DNA of 55,209 bases from SYIM01 sp041182885 (GTDB lineage: Bacteria; Pseudomonadota; Gammaproteobacteria; Burkholderiales; Burkholderiaceae_E), in NCBI GenBank assembly GCA_049423065.1, contig JBMSQB010000020.1, positions 1 to 55,209 of the forward strand, in the 5' to 3' direction. The notes under the pieces were generated by a model. The model was not told where the DNA came from, ran no database searches, and saw nothing but the letters and a program-made list of their open reading frames with translations. The translations under genes were made by a program, and so were the position numbers. Below are positions 34,341 through 42,695 of the stretch, piece after piece. Position 1 is the first letter of the stretch; each line of letters opens with the position of its first letter.

Positions 34341-35413
34341 TGGGCTCCCTCTTCCAGCAATGTCGCGAGCGCCTCGCGGCTGAGGCGCGCGAGGCCCAAG
34401 GCCTCGAAGCTGCGGGCGCCCTCGCGCAGATCGCGACCCAGCCAGCCGCCGGCAATCGCGAGCAGCCCGTGCGACACCGGTGCGTCAACCCCCGCCCAAC
34501 GCGCGACCGATGCCAGAAGCGACAGGCCCAGTTCGACGTCCTCGGTGACATATCGGTGATGGGTCAGATCGATGTGTTCGCGCCAGTCGCCCGACTTCTG
34601 GAGCTTTCGATGCGCGTCGCCATACATCCACCGATCACTGTTGTAATGGTCGGCGAGCGGATAGTGGGGCGCCGGATAGCCCAGGGCCTCGCGTACCGCG
34701 ATCCGCTCGGCATCAAGTCGATCGGTCACCGCGCGAACCGCAGGCTGGGTGCCCTCTGAGTGGATATCCCAGCGGGCATGATGCTGGAGCGGGGCCGCAT
34801 TCATCACGACCAGGGGCGGATGGATGATTGGACCCGCGTTCATGAGCGCCCCGGACAGCGCATTGCCGCAGCCATGGACACCCGGAAATGCCTCGCGGAT
34901 CACGGCGAGCGCACGCGCGCCATCTGAAAAAGGAAAAACACCGGTCGGAAGCCGGACCGCCCGAATCGTGACATTGACCTCGTTCGCCCCATGAAGCCGG
35001 GCGAGGTAAGGCAGGGTCCCGGTCTCCGCCCACGTGACCCGAGCCCGGCTGCCCGCCTCCGCCACCCATCGGCTCATCAGGTAGCTTCCAAACGTGCCAG
35101 GCGCGAGGAACACCACCTGACCGTCGGTCAGATGCGGGGCGGCCCAGGTGGCGATGTCGCGTTGCGCTGTGGCCGGGGTGGGCAGCACGATCAGTTCTGC
35201 CCCCTGGATCGCGTCGCCGATGTCCTCGCACACCCGGTGAAGCGGCACCCGCCTGCTTCCGGCGGCATCTTTCAGCAGAATCCCCCCGGCTTCGCGCAGC
35301 GTCTGCAACGCCGCCCGATCGCGTCGCCAGAACCGCACCCGATGCCCCTGCTCCGACAGGTCGGCCGCCGCAGCGTGGCAGCCATGGCCGCCTCCAAGAA
35401 TTGCGATCTCCAT
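34337..35413 (-). CDS. Octopine/nopaline dehydrogenase-family NAD(P)-dependent oxidoreductase
   Basis: This is a 358-residue protein with an N-terminal Rossmann domain (GGGHGCHAAAADLSEQGH) and a C-terminal opine-dehydrogenase domain with NAGPIIHPPLVVMNA, which holds the likely catalytic His. Known relatives reversibly join or split an amino acid and a keto acid; more distant members act on other hydroxy or imino substrates. The ATG at 35413 immediately precedes the Rossmann strand. It is the first gene of the seventeen-gene operon. Its presence beside a 3-hydroxyacyl-type dehydrogenase is unusual for an aromatic pathway. Opine activity is not proven. Confidence 0.85.
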   Translation of the reverse strand: MEIAILGGGHGCHAAAADLSEQGHRVRFWRRDRAALQTLREAGGILLKDAAGSRRVPLHRVCEDIGDAIQGAELIVLPTPATAQRDIATWAAPHLTDGQVVFLAPGTFGSYLMSRWVAEAGSRARVTWAETGTLPYLARLHGANEVNVTIRAVRLPTGVFPFSDGARALAVIREAFPGVHGCGNALSGALMNAGPIIHPPLVVMNAAPLQHHARWDIHSEGTQPAVRAVTDRLDAERIAVREALGYPAPHYPLADHYNSDRWMYGDAHRKLQKSGDWREHIDLTHHRYVTEDVELGLSLLASVARWAGVDAPVSHGLLAIAGGWLGRDLREGARSFEALGLARLSREALATLLEEGAQ

Positions 35414-35547
35414 GAGCAATGATCCCCTGACCCTGCTGTTGCGCCGGCACACCCGCCGCAGGATGGCGGCGAACCTTACGGACCCACTGCCGTGGTGTCA
35501 ACCACACCCTAGGTGAACTGACTGCGCGACTATAATCGACGCCACCG
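35414..35547. promoter_or_regulatory. Divergent control region: overlapping opposed -10 elements and inverted repeats
   Basis: In the 134 bp between the long minus-strand operon and the plus-strand GT2 gene, ACTATAAT (35529-35536) supplies TATAAT for the plus strand (35531-35536) and TATAGT for the minus strand (35534-35529). The plus transcript would start near 35543, about 5 nt before the ATG; the minus one near 35522, leaving a leader of about 109 nt. Inverted repeats CGCCGC-N6-GCGGCG (35454-35471) and GTGGT-GTCA-ACCAC (35492-35505) fall in that leader and are candidate operators. No clear -35 boxes were found. Confidence 0.4.
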
Positions 35548-36525
35548 ATGACCCCCGACCCTGCCGCCCTACCGGAGACTCTCTCCTGCATCGTTCCGTG
35601 CAAGAACGAGCGGGTCAACCTTTCGCGCCTTCTCCCCCTGCTCGCCGAGACGCTAGCGCGATGCGCCGGTCGGTGCGAAATCCTGGTCGTCGACGACGGC
35701 AGCAGCGACGACACCGCCGCCTGGGTCGAAGGGCAAATCGAGGCCGGCTCCGTGCCCGGATTGGTGCTTCTCAAACTGTCGCGAAACTTTGGCAAGGAGG
35801 CCGCGCTCAGTGCCGGCCTCACGCACGCGCGCGGCGAGGTCGTCGTCATGATCGATGCAGACCTCCAACATCCGCCCGCCATGATCGAAACCTTCGTCGA
35901 CCATTGGCGAATGGGCGCAGAAATGGTCTACGCGGTGCGCGAAGACCGGAGCAGTGAAAGCGCGTTCAAGCGCGCCGGCACCGGCATTTTTTACCGCCTT
36001 CTCAATGCCGCCGACCGGTTCGAAGTGCCACCCGGCGCGGGCGACTTCCGGCTCATGGACCGGAGGGTGGTCGATGCACTGCTCGCCATGCCTGAGCGCA
36101 ACCGGTTCCTGAAGGGCCTCTACGCCTGGGTGGGGTTTCGCACCGTAGCCCTGCCTTACACCCCCGAAGACCGTACCGTTGGCGTAACGCGCTATCGTCC
36201 GCTCGATCTGATCCGCCTGTCGCTCGATGGCCTTACCGCATTCACCAAATGGCCGCTCCGGGCGGTCAGCCTCGCGGGGCTTCTGCTCGCCATTCCTGCC
36301 CTCCTTTACGGCATCCTGCTCATTGCAAGCTATTTTCTTTTTGGAAACGATGTCTCCGGCTGGACCACCATCGTCGTGGGGCTCATGCTGTTCTCGGGCA
36401 TTCAGCTGTTTTCACTTGGCGTGGTGGGTGAGTACGTTGGGCGGATCTTTGAAGAGGTCAAGTCCCGGCCACTTTTCGTGGTGTCGGCGCGAACCGGCCG
36501 CGGTCTGGAGCCCCCCGCCCAATGA
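35548..36525 (+). CDS. GT2 glycosyltransferase, polyprenyl-phosphate type (FlmF2/ArnC/LgmA-like)
   Basis: This is a 325-residue membrane-bound glycosyltransferase. The GT-A domain opens with SCIVPCKNERVNLSRLLPLL and has VVDDGSSDDT and MIDADLQHPP, the nucleotide- and metal-binding motifs of dolichyl-phosphate-mannose-synthase relatives. Two C-terminal helices (about 232-260 and 268-292) follow, then GEYVGRIFEEVKSRPLF, usual for this branch. It should load a sugar onto undecaprenyl phosphate. The next two genes encode an ArnT-like transferase and a YdjC-type deacetylase, as in the FlmF2/NaxD/FlmK pathway. No Shine-Dalgarno is obvious. Confidence 0.9.
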   Translation: MTPDPAALPETLSCIVPCKNERVNLSRLLPLLAETLARCAGRCEILVVDDGSSDDTAAWVEGQIEAGSVPGLVLLKLSRNFGKEAALSAGLTHARGEVVVMIDADLQHPPAMIETFVDHWRMGAEMVYAVREDRSSESAFKRAGTGIFYRLLNAADRFEVPPGAGDFRLMDRRVVDALLAMPERNRFLKGLYAWVGFRTVALPYTPEDRTVGVTRYRPLDLIRLSLDGLTAFTKWPLRAVSLAGLLLAIPALLYGILLIASYFLFGNDVSGWTTIVVGLMLFSGIQLFSLGVVGEYVGRIFEEVKSRPLFVVSARTGRGLEPPAQ

Positions 36526-38096
36526 ACGTCGGGCCACTGCGCACCGACGGCGAGGCGCTCCCTACCGCATTCAAGCTTGCTTGTCTGGCCTTTGCACTGA
36601 CCTCATGCACCGCGTGGCTGCGGCCCCTGCTCCTTCCCGACGAGGGCCGCTATGCGGGGGTGGCCTGGGAGATGCTGCGATCGGGTGACTGGCTCACCCC
36701 CACGCTCAACGGCTTGCCTTATTTTCACAAGCCGCCCCTTTTTTACTGGATCACCGCAAGCTCGCTCGCGGGTTTCGGCCTGACCGAGTGGGCGGCCCGC
36801 GTGGCGCCCGCCATCGGCTTTTCGCTGGCGGTGGCAAGCCCCTACTGGCTGGTGCGACGCTGGCTCGGCCCACGTCCCGCCAGCATCGCCGCGCTGGCCC
36901 TGCTCGCCCAGCCGCTTGCGCTGGTGGCGGGCCAATACGCCAATCTCGACATGCTGGTGGCCGGACTGATCACGCTCACGATTGTCGCGCTCGCCCACGC
37001 AACACTGCAGATGGACAGCAACCCGCGCACGGGTCGCCCGGCGCTCCGACTGGCCTGGGGCGCCGCCGCACTCGGCGTACTTGCCAAGGGGCTGATCGGC
37101 ATCGTGATTCCGGCGGCTGTCATCGGGGGTTGGCTTCTTCTGTCGGGTCGCTGGCGCACCATCATCCGAACCGTCACCCGCTGTCCGGAAGGCCCGGTGG
37201 TGTTTGTGCTGATCGCAGCCCCCTGGTTCCTGCTGATGGAGCGGATTCACCCGGGCTTTCTTGATTATTTTTTCGTCTACCAGCACTTCACGCGATTTGC
37301 CACCGGGGGCTTCAACAACCAGCAGCCGGTGTGGTTCTATCCGGCCGTACTCACCCTGTTTTCCCTGCCCTGGCTCGTATGGATCGCGCGCCGCGCGCTC
37401 GGTGACCGCCTGCCCGCAGGCCCCGAGCGCGACCTTGTGCTTCTCTGCTGGATCTGGCTTGCCGCTGTCATCCTGTTTTTTTCAATCCCCCGCTCAAAGC
37501 TGGTGGGCTATGTGTTGCCCGCGGTGCCGCCGCTTGCGCTCCTCGCTGCGGCGGGGCTGCGCGCCCGGGGCGATCCTGGTCCTGCCGCAATCCGTCTATG
37601 GCGTGGAGCGGCCGCATTCGGCATCGTTGGGAGTCTGGTCGCTGTGGTCGTGATCGCCTATCGACCGACGCCCTCCAGCCGCGACCTCTCACGCTGGATC
37701 GGAACCCACTCGCAGCCCGGCGATGCGGTCTTCATGCTCAACCGGTTCGACTTTGACGCGGGCCTCTACGCCCGCCTGCAGGCGCCCATCCGCGTGGTCG
37801 AACGCTGGAATGACGAGGCGTTCGTTCGAAGCCGTGACAACTGGCGCAAGGAACTTGCCGATGCGCGGCGGTTCAACCCGGGCCTTGCCGAACAGACCCT
37901 CATCACACCCGAACAACTGCTTGCCAGCCTTTGCGCACAGCCACGCAGCTGGGTCATCGGTTTCTCGCAGGCCGATGCGAACCATCAGGCGCTGGCGGCT
38001 TCCGAGCGTGTGCGCGAATGGCGCGGCTCAACCCTCTGGCGCTTTGATGCCTCGCGCCCAGCGTCAAAAGCGCTTTGCGAGAGTCTGCCGAAATGA
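36522..38096 (+). CDS. GT39/ArnT-like lipid A aminosugar transferase (FlmK/LgmB-like)
   Basis: This is a 524-residue integral membrane glycosyltransferase of the ArnT/PMT (GT39) family. The acidic motif LLPDEGRYAGVAWEML (near residue 37) in the first periplasmic loop, YFHKPPLFYWITA after it, and about eleven further hydrophobic segments identify it, with a soluble C-terminal tail. Family members move a sugar from undecaprenyl phosphate to lipid A or protein on the periplasmic face. It overlaps the GT2 gene and the deacetylase gene by 4 bp each, so the three form a unit. Lipid A modification is inferred from context. Confidence 0.88.
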   Translation: MNVGPLRTDGEALPTAFKLACLAFALTSCTAWLRPLLLPDEGRYAGVAWEMLRSGDWLTPTLNGLPYFHKPPLFYWITASSLAGFGLTEWAARVAPAIGFSLAVASPYWLVRRWLGPRPASIAALALLAQPLALVAGQYANLDMLVAGLITLTIVALAHATLQMDSNPRTGRPALRLAWGAAALGVLAKGLIGIVIPAAVIGGWLLLSGRWRTIIRTVTRCPEGPVVFVLIAAPWFLLMERIHPGFLDYFFVYQHFTRFATGGFNNQQPVWFYPAVLTLFSLPWLVWIARRALGDRLPAGPERDLVLLCWIWLAAVILFFSIPRSKLVGYVLPAVPPLALLAAAGLRARGDPGPAAIRLWRGAAAFGIVGSLVAVVVIAYRPTPSSRDLSRWIGTHSQPGDAVFMLNRFDFDAGLYARLQAPIRVVERWNDEAFVRSRDNWRKELADARRFNPGLAEQTLITPEQLLASLCAQPRSWVIGFSQADANHQALAASERVREWRGSTLWRFDASRPASKALCESLPK

Positions 38097-39064
38097 CGCC
38101 AGCCGCCAACGGGTCGACCGCGCTGCCGCGGCGGATCTGCATCGCAGCCGACGACTTTGGTCTGCACACAGGTATCGATGCCGCGGTCCTGGAGCTTGCC
38201 GAGGCGCGCAACATTCAGGCCCTGGGATGCATGACCGGCGGACCAGGTTGGCCTTCCTCCGCAAAGGCCCTTCGCGGACGCGCCACGCTGCAAGCCGATA
38301 TCGGGCTGCATCTCGACCTCACCGAGCGCCCCCTGGACCGCGCACCGCAGGCGCTGCGATCGCTGATTCTCGAGGCCTATACCCGGCGGCTTGACCTCCG
38401 TTCGATCCGGGCGGAGATCCGGCTCCAGCTCAATGCGTTTGAGGCCGCGCTGGGGCGCGCGCCCGACTACATCGACGGTCATCAACATGTTCATCAACTC
38501 CCAGGCGTCCGGACGGAACTCCTCGATGAACTCGCAGCCCGCTACACCATCAGCCAGCAGCCCTGGCTGCGCTGTACCGTGCCTGCGCAGGGCCGGGTCA
38601 TCGACGCACAGGCAGTCGATCAACGGGCTCCGCCGCCCGCATCGCTGCCCGTCGGAGCGAGGCTCAAGGCAGCAATCATCGCGGGCCTGGGCGGCTACGC
38701 CCTGAGGCGCGAGGCAGCACGGCGGGGCGTAAAAATGAACGCGGCGCTCACGGGTGTCTACGGTTTCAACGCCGAGGCTGACGCCTACCGGTTGCTCCTG
38801 GAAGGCTGGCTGGCTCAAGCCGCCGACGGATCGGTCCTGATGTGCCATCCGTCACACACCGCCGAGGCGGGCGATCCCATCGGCCCCGCACGGCGCACCG
38901 AATACCAGGTGCTGGCGAGCGGCGCTCTCGACGCGCTTTTGGCCCGCTTCGGAATTCAGACCCAACCCATGCGTGCCATTCTCAGCCTTGATGTCCCGCC
39001 GCGCCACGCGCAGCCCGTCACTGAGGATGACCTTCCCGAAGAGCGCGGGTCCCACCCGCACTGA
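38093..39064 (+). CDS. ChbG/HpnK (YdjC)-family deacetylase, NaxD/LgmC-like
   Basis: This is a 323-residue protein of the YdjC/ChbG/HpnK family. Metal-binding motifs are ADDFG near residue 17, GLHLDLTER, and YIDGHQHVHQLPGV; the late VLMCHPSHTAEAGDP is also conserved. NaxD of Francisella and its Bordetella counterpart belong to this family and deacetylate an N-acetylhexosamine on undecaprenyl phosphate before transfer to lipid A. The neighbours fit exactly that role. The alternative is the hopanoid-related HpnK, but no hopanoid genes are nearby. The ATG at 38093 overlaps the transferase stop. Confidence 0.88.
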   Translation: MTPAANGSTALPRRICIAADDFGLHTGIDAAVLELAEARNIQALGCMTGGPGWPSSAKALRGRATLQADIGLHLDLTERPLDRAPQALRSLILEAYTRRLDLRSIRAEIRLQLNAFEAALGRAPDYIDGHQHVHQLPGVRTELLDELAARYTISQQPWLRCTVPAQGRVIDAQAVDQRAPPPASLPVGARLKAAIIAGLGGYALRREAARRGVKMNAALTGVYGFNAEADAYRLLLEGWLAQAADGSVLMCHPSHTAEAGDPIGPARRTEYQVLASGALDALLARFGIQTQPMRAILSLDVPPRHAQPVTEDDLPEERGSHPH

Positions 39065-39074
39065 CCCCCCGTGC

Positions 39075-40862
39075 ATGACGAGGCCCATCGTGACCGACCG
39101 CAAACCACCCGTACCGAACCAGGCAAGCCCCAGCGTCCCCGACGAACCGCCATCGGGCATGCGCCGGGGTCTCACCAGTTACGGTGATGCCGGGTTTTCA
39201 CTGTTTCTCAGGAAGGCGTTCATCAAGGGCGCGGGCTACACCGATGACGCGCTGTCCCGACCCGTGATCGGCATCACCGACACGGCGAGCGGCTACAACC
39301 CTTGTCACGGCAACATGCCCCAGCTGATCGAGGCAGTGCAGCGCGGCATCCTGCTCGCGGGTGGCCTTCCGGTGCGCTTTCCCACCATCTCGGTCCATGA
39401 AAGCTTCGCCTATCCCACCAGCATGTATCTGCGCAACCTCATGGCGATCGATACCGAGGAAATGATCCGGGCGCAGCCAATGGATGCGGTGGTACTGATC
39501 GGCGGCTGCGACAAAACCGTTCCGGCGCAGCTGATGGGCGCGGCCTCGGCCGACATTCCCGCCATTTCCCTGGTCACCGGCTCGATGCTCACCGGCTCGC
39601 ATCGCGGGCAGACCGTCGGCGCGTGCACCGACTGCCGACGATATTGGGCACGATACCGCGCCGAAGAAATCGACGACCAGGAGATCGCCGCGGTCAATGA
39701 CCAGCTGGTCCCGAGCGTGGGAACCTGCTCGGTGATGGGAACCGCCAGCACGATGGCCTGCGTGGTCGAGGCGCTCGGCATGAGCGTTCCGGGCGCAGCC
39801 ACCCCCCCTGCGGTCACTGCCGACCGGATGCGGGCGGCCGAACTCACCGGCGCGCAGGCGGTCCGTCTGGCCGCCAGTCGCGTGACCCCGCGACAAATCC
39901 TCACCGAAGACGCCTTTCACAATGCCTTCCGGGTGCTGCTGTCGATCGGCGGCTCCACCAACGGCATCGTGCATCTGGCCGCGCTCGCGGGTCGGGTGGG
40001 CTTTCGCTTCGATCTCGACGCGCTCGACCGGATGTCTCGCGATACTCCGGTGCTGCTCGACCTGAAGCCTTCGGGCGAGCATTACATGGAGCATTTTCAC
40101 GCGGCCGGTGGCATGGCGACGCTCCTTCGGGAACTGCGTCCGCTGCTGAGGCTGAATGCGCTCACTGTCACCGGACGCACCCTCGGCGAAGAACTTGACG
40201 CCGCCGCGCCACCGTTTCCGCAGCAAACCGTTCGCAAGCGGGAAGCCCCCATATATCCCGAGGGCGGCATTGCTGTGCTGCGAGGCAATCTGGCCCCCGG
40301 TGGGGCCATCATCAAGCAATCGGCCGCATCGGCTGCGCTGATGGAGCACGAAGGCCGCGCCTTCGTGTTCGAGGACGCAGCCGACCTCGCAGCCCGCGTC
40401 GACCGCGACGATCTCGACGTTGCGCCGGGCGATGTGCTGGTTTTGCGCAACATTGGCCCAAAAGGCGCGCCGGGCATGCCGGAGGCGGGCGCGTTTCCCA
40501 TTCCACGCAAGCTGCTGCGGCAAGGCGTCAAAGATGCGGTTCGAATCTCTGACGGACGAATGAGTGGAACGGCCTTCGGCACCGTCGTGCTGCATGTCAC
40601 GCCGGAGTCGGCGGTGGGTGGGCCTCTGTCGCTGGTGCGCACCGGCGACCGAATTCGCCTCTCGGTTGCACAGCGCACGCTCGAACTCCTCGTGAGTGCG
40701 GAGGAGCTCGCACAGCGCGCCGCGGGGCTCAAGCAAACCGTGCCCACCGCGCCTCGCGGCTACCGGCAATTGTTTCTGAAGACCGTCACCCAGGCCGACC
40801 AGGGCGTGGACTTCGATTTTCTTGCCGAACCGCAGTCGCGCGGCGCCGTGCCGCGTGTTTAG
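39075..40862 (+). CDS. IlvD/Edd-family dehydratase (sugar-acid type)
   Basis: This is a 595-residue Fe-S dehydratase. Cysteines expected to hold the cluster are in YNPCHGNM, GGCDKT and GTCSVMGTASTM. Further motifs are GGSTNGIVHLAAL and the GRMSGTAFGTVVLHV segment. The GTCSVMGTASTM pattern is closer to arabonate/xylonate-type dehydratases than to the branched-chain amino acid enzyme, though I cannot fix the substrate. The start could be ATG 39075 (used) or ATG 39159, since the first 28 residues are Pro-rich and poorly conserved-looking. It follows the deacetylase by 10 bp and its stop overlaps the convergent channel gene by 4 bp. Confidence 0.9.
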   Translation: MTRPIVTDRKPPVPNQASPSVPDEPPSGMRRGLTSYGDAGFSLFLRKAFIKGAGYTDDALSRPVIGITDTASGYNPCHGNMPQLIEAVQRGILLAGGLPVRFPTISVHESFAYPTSMYLRNLMAIDTEEMIRAQPMDAVVLIGGCDKTVPAQLMGAASADIPAISLVTGSMLTGSHRGQTVGACTDCRRYWARYRAEEIDDQEIAAVNDQLVPSVGTCSVMGTASTMACVVEALGMSVPGAATPPAVTADRMRAAELTGAQAVRLAASRVTPRQILTEDAFHNAFRVLLSIGGSTNGIVHLAALAGRVGFRFDLDALDRMSRDTPVLLDLKPSGEHYMEHFHAAGGMATLLRELRPLLRLNALTVTGRTLGEELDAAAPPFPQQTVRKREAPIYPEGGIAVLRGNLAPGGAIIKQSAASAALMEHEGRAFVFEDAADLAARVDRDDLDVAPGDVLVLRNIGPKGAPGMPEAGAFPIPRKLLRQGVKDAVRISDGRMSGTAFGTVVLHVTPESAVGGPLSLVRTGDRIRLSVAQRTLELLVSAEELAQRAAGLKQTVPTAPRGYRQLFLKTVTQADQGVDFDFLAEPQSRGAVPRV

Positions 40863-42502
40863 GGATGCTTGCGCGGGGGCGCCTGGCGCGATGCGATCAG
40901 TTCCAGCACTTCGGCTGCGAGCAAACCATCCGGCCCCTTGTGCTGTAGCCGGCGAAGAAGTACGTCCGGCCCTGCCGCCTCCACCAGCATCTGCAACTGC
41001 GAAAGGCTCAACACGAACTGGGTTGCCGCAAGATCAGGATGCCTGGCCGGGTCAATGACGACCATCCGTCCCGCACCATGCAGGTCGCCGCGCTTGGATT
41101 CGAATTCAGCCTTCGCCTCCTGGGTCAGCCTGACCACATCATCTCGCGACAGATGCAGACGCTCGGCCTCGGCTGCAATCAGTTCCCTGGCCTGCGCCGC
41201 CGACTCCCCGCCCTCGTATGCGTGCACCAGACGCCGCTTGAAGTCCTCGCGGTCGATTCGCAGCTGATCGCTGAAGGCTGAGGCCAGCAAACCCGCCGGA
41301 ATCGCAAAGATGCCGATTCCAATCAGCGCCAGCACCACCGTGAGGGCACGCCCCATCGGCGTGACCGGTGAGATGTCGCCATATCCGACCGAGGCGAGCG
41401 TGATGACCGCCCAGTAGATCGATTGCGGAATGTTTTCGAACTTGTCCGGCTGCGCGTCATGTTCGAACAGGTAGCCCATGCTCGCCGTGAGCACGACAAG
41501 CAGCACCATCACGAACCCGGCCGCAACAATGATCTGGCGCTCGCGCGAAATCACCTTGTAGAGCGTGACGGCAGCAGAGGTATAGCGGGTGAGCTTCAAC
41601 AGGCGTATCAGCCGGAACACCCTCAGGAACCGGAGATCGAGGTCATTCGGGACCAGTGCCTCGATCAGGGTGGGAAGCACCGCAAGCAGGTCGATGATCG
41701 CCCCCGGCGACCGTGCATGCGCCAGTCGCTTCCAGCGGATGGCCTTCAATTCCGGTCGCTCGGGCGCGGTGTAGAGTCGAGCCAGGTATTCGACGGTGAA
41801 CACCGTGAATGCCAGGGTGTCGATGATCAGGAACTCGACCGCGAACAGTTCGGCGAGCGAATCCACCGAATTCAGAATCACCGACACAATCGACACCAGC
41901 ACCCAGAAGATCAGGAAGTTGTCGACGTAGGCGTGAAGTCGCCCGGAGTGCCCGGTCGGTTCGAGCAGCGCATGCAGACGCGCACGAAAGCTTCGGTGCC
42001 GGTTCAGCGACTGAAACTCCTCCCAGGCCGGCACCAGATGGCGTGAGAGCTTGAAGACCCGCATCAGCCGCAGCAGACGCAGGATCCGGGTTTCGTCCGC
42101 GTTGAGCGCCATGAACCCGGCCACATACGCGGGCGCAATCGCGAGCAGGTCCACCAGTGCGTAAAAGCTGAAGATGTACCTGAGCCTCGGAAACCGGGAA
42201 TGCGCGAATTCGGGATTGTGCGGCGCGGTCGCAACGCGCAGCAGGTATTCGACGGTGAAGATTCCGATCAGTATCCAGTCGAGAAGATCAAATATCGCCG
42301 CGTGGGGCGTGTAGATCGCTTCGATGTGCTCCAGGATGATTGCCAGCACCCCAATGATAATGAGCACCGCGATCAGGTAGTCCAACCTCGCCGCATACCC
42401 CTGGCGATGGTCAAAATCGAACAGCCAGCGGTAGACGAAGGCAAGCGGTCCGCGGCGGGGATGCGGCTCGCGGTTCAGCGGTTGTCGGTGAGACTCCGTC
42501 AT
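40859..42502 (-). CDS. K+ channel with two voltage-sensor domains and a single pore
   Basis: This is a 547-residue ion channel with an unusual layout. First voltage sensor: S1 about 41-60, S2 70-91, S3 110-128, S4 138-156 with R139, R142, R145, R148, K151, R154 at every third position. There is no pore after it. A 37-residue linker leads to a second sensor: S1 194-212, S2 222-244, S3 266-283, S4 290-307 with R291, R294, R297, R300, K303, R306. S5 (322-345), a pore loop with TLASVGYGD (368-376, K+ selectivity filter) and S6 (384-408) follow. The tail of about 135 residues is soluble and helical. The ATG at 42502 is chosen because upstream codons are Arg/Trp-rich and lack channel features. The physiological role is unknown. 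Confidence 0.9.
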   Translation of the reverse strand: MTESHRQPLNREPHPRRGPLAFVYRWLFDFDHRQGYAARLDYLIAVLIIIGVLAIILEHIEAIYTPHAAIFDLLDWILIGIFTVEYLLRVATAPHNPEFAHSRFPRLRYIFSFYALVDLLAIAPAYVAGFMALNADETRILRLLRLMRVFKLSRHLVPAWEEFQSLNRHRSFRARLHALLEPTGHSGRLHAYVDNFLIFWVLVSIVSVILNSVDSLAELFAVEFLIIDTLAFTVFTVEYLARLYTAPERPELKAIRWKRLAHARSPGAIIDLLAVLPTLIEALVPNDLDLRFLRVFRLIRLLKLTRYTSAAVTLYKVISRERQIIVAAGFVMVLLVVLTASMGYLFEHDAQPDKFENIPQSIYWAVITLASVGYGDISPVTPMGRALTVVLALIGIGIFAIPAGLLASAFSDQLRIDREDFKRRLVHAYEGGESAAQARELIAAEAERLHLSRDDVVRLTQEAKAEFESKRGDLHGAGRMVVIDPARHPDLAATQFVLSLSQLQMLVEAAGPDVLLRRLQHKGPDGLLAAEVLELIASRQAPPRKHP

Positions 42503-42567
42503 CCAGGGCTCCGATTCTTGACTCAGACAGGCGATCCTGCACCTGTCGTCATTGTGCGCCCAGCCCC

Positions 42568-42595
42568 AAAAAAGAGGGGCCGGTTTCCCGGCCCC
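42568..42595 (-). terminator. Rho-independent terminator of the DUF5666-type gene
   Basis: On the minus strand an 8-bp GGGGCCGG/CCGGCCCC stem with a 4-nt loop (42595-42576) is followed by CTC and six T residues (42573-42568). It lies about 100 bp after the lipoprotein gene stop and upstream of the channel gene, so it separates the two. The remaining bases of the 193-bp gap show nothing notable. Confidence 0.85.
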
Positions 42596-42695
42596 AAACC
42601 TCTCAGGGCGGCGGCCTCGACCGCCCATCCCCGTTGCGCCCTACCCTGACGCGCTCTGTGTCCCAGAGCTTGCGCCACTCGCCAAGCGGGCCAGC

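Noticed and set aside
35492..35505. Possible FadR/GntR-type operator TGGT-N-ACCA
   Set aside because: The FadR-type consensus has three central bases; here there are four, so the match is not good enough to name a regulator family.
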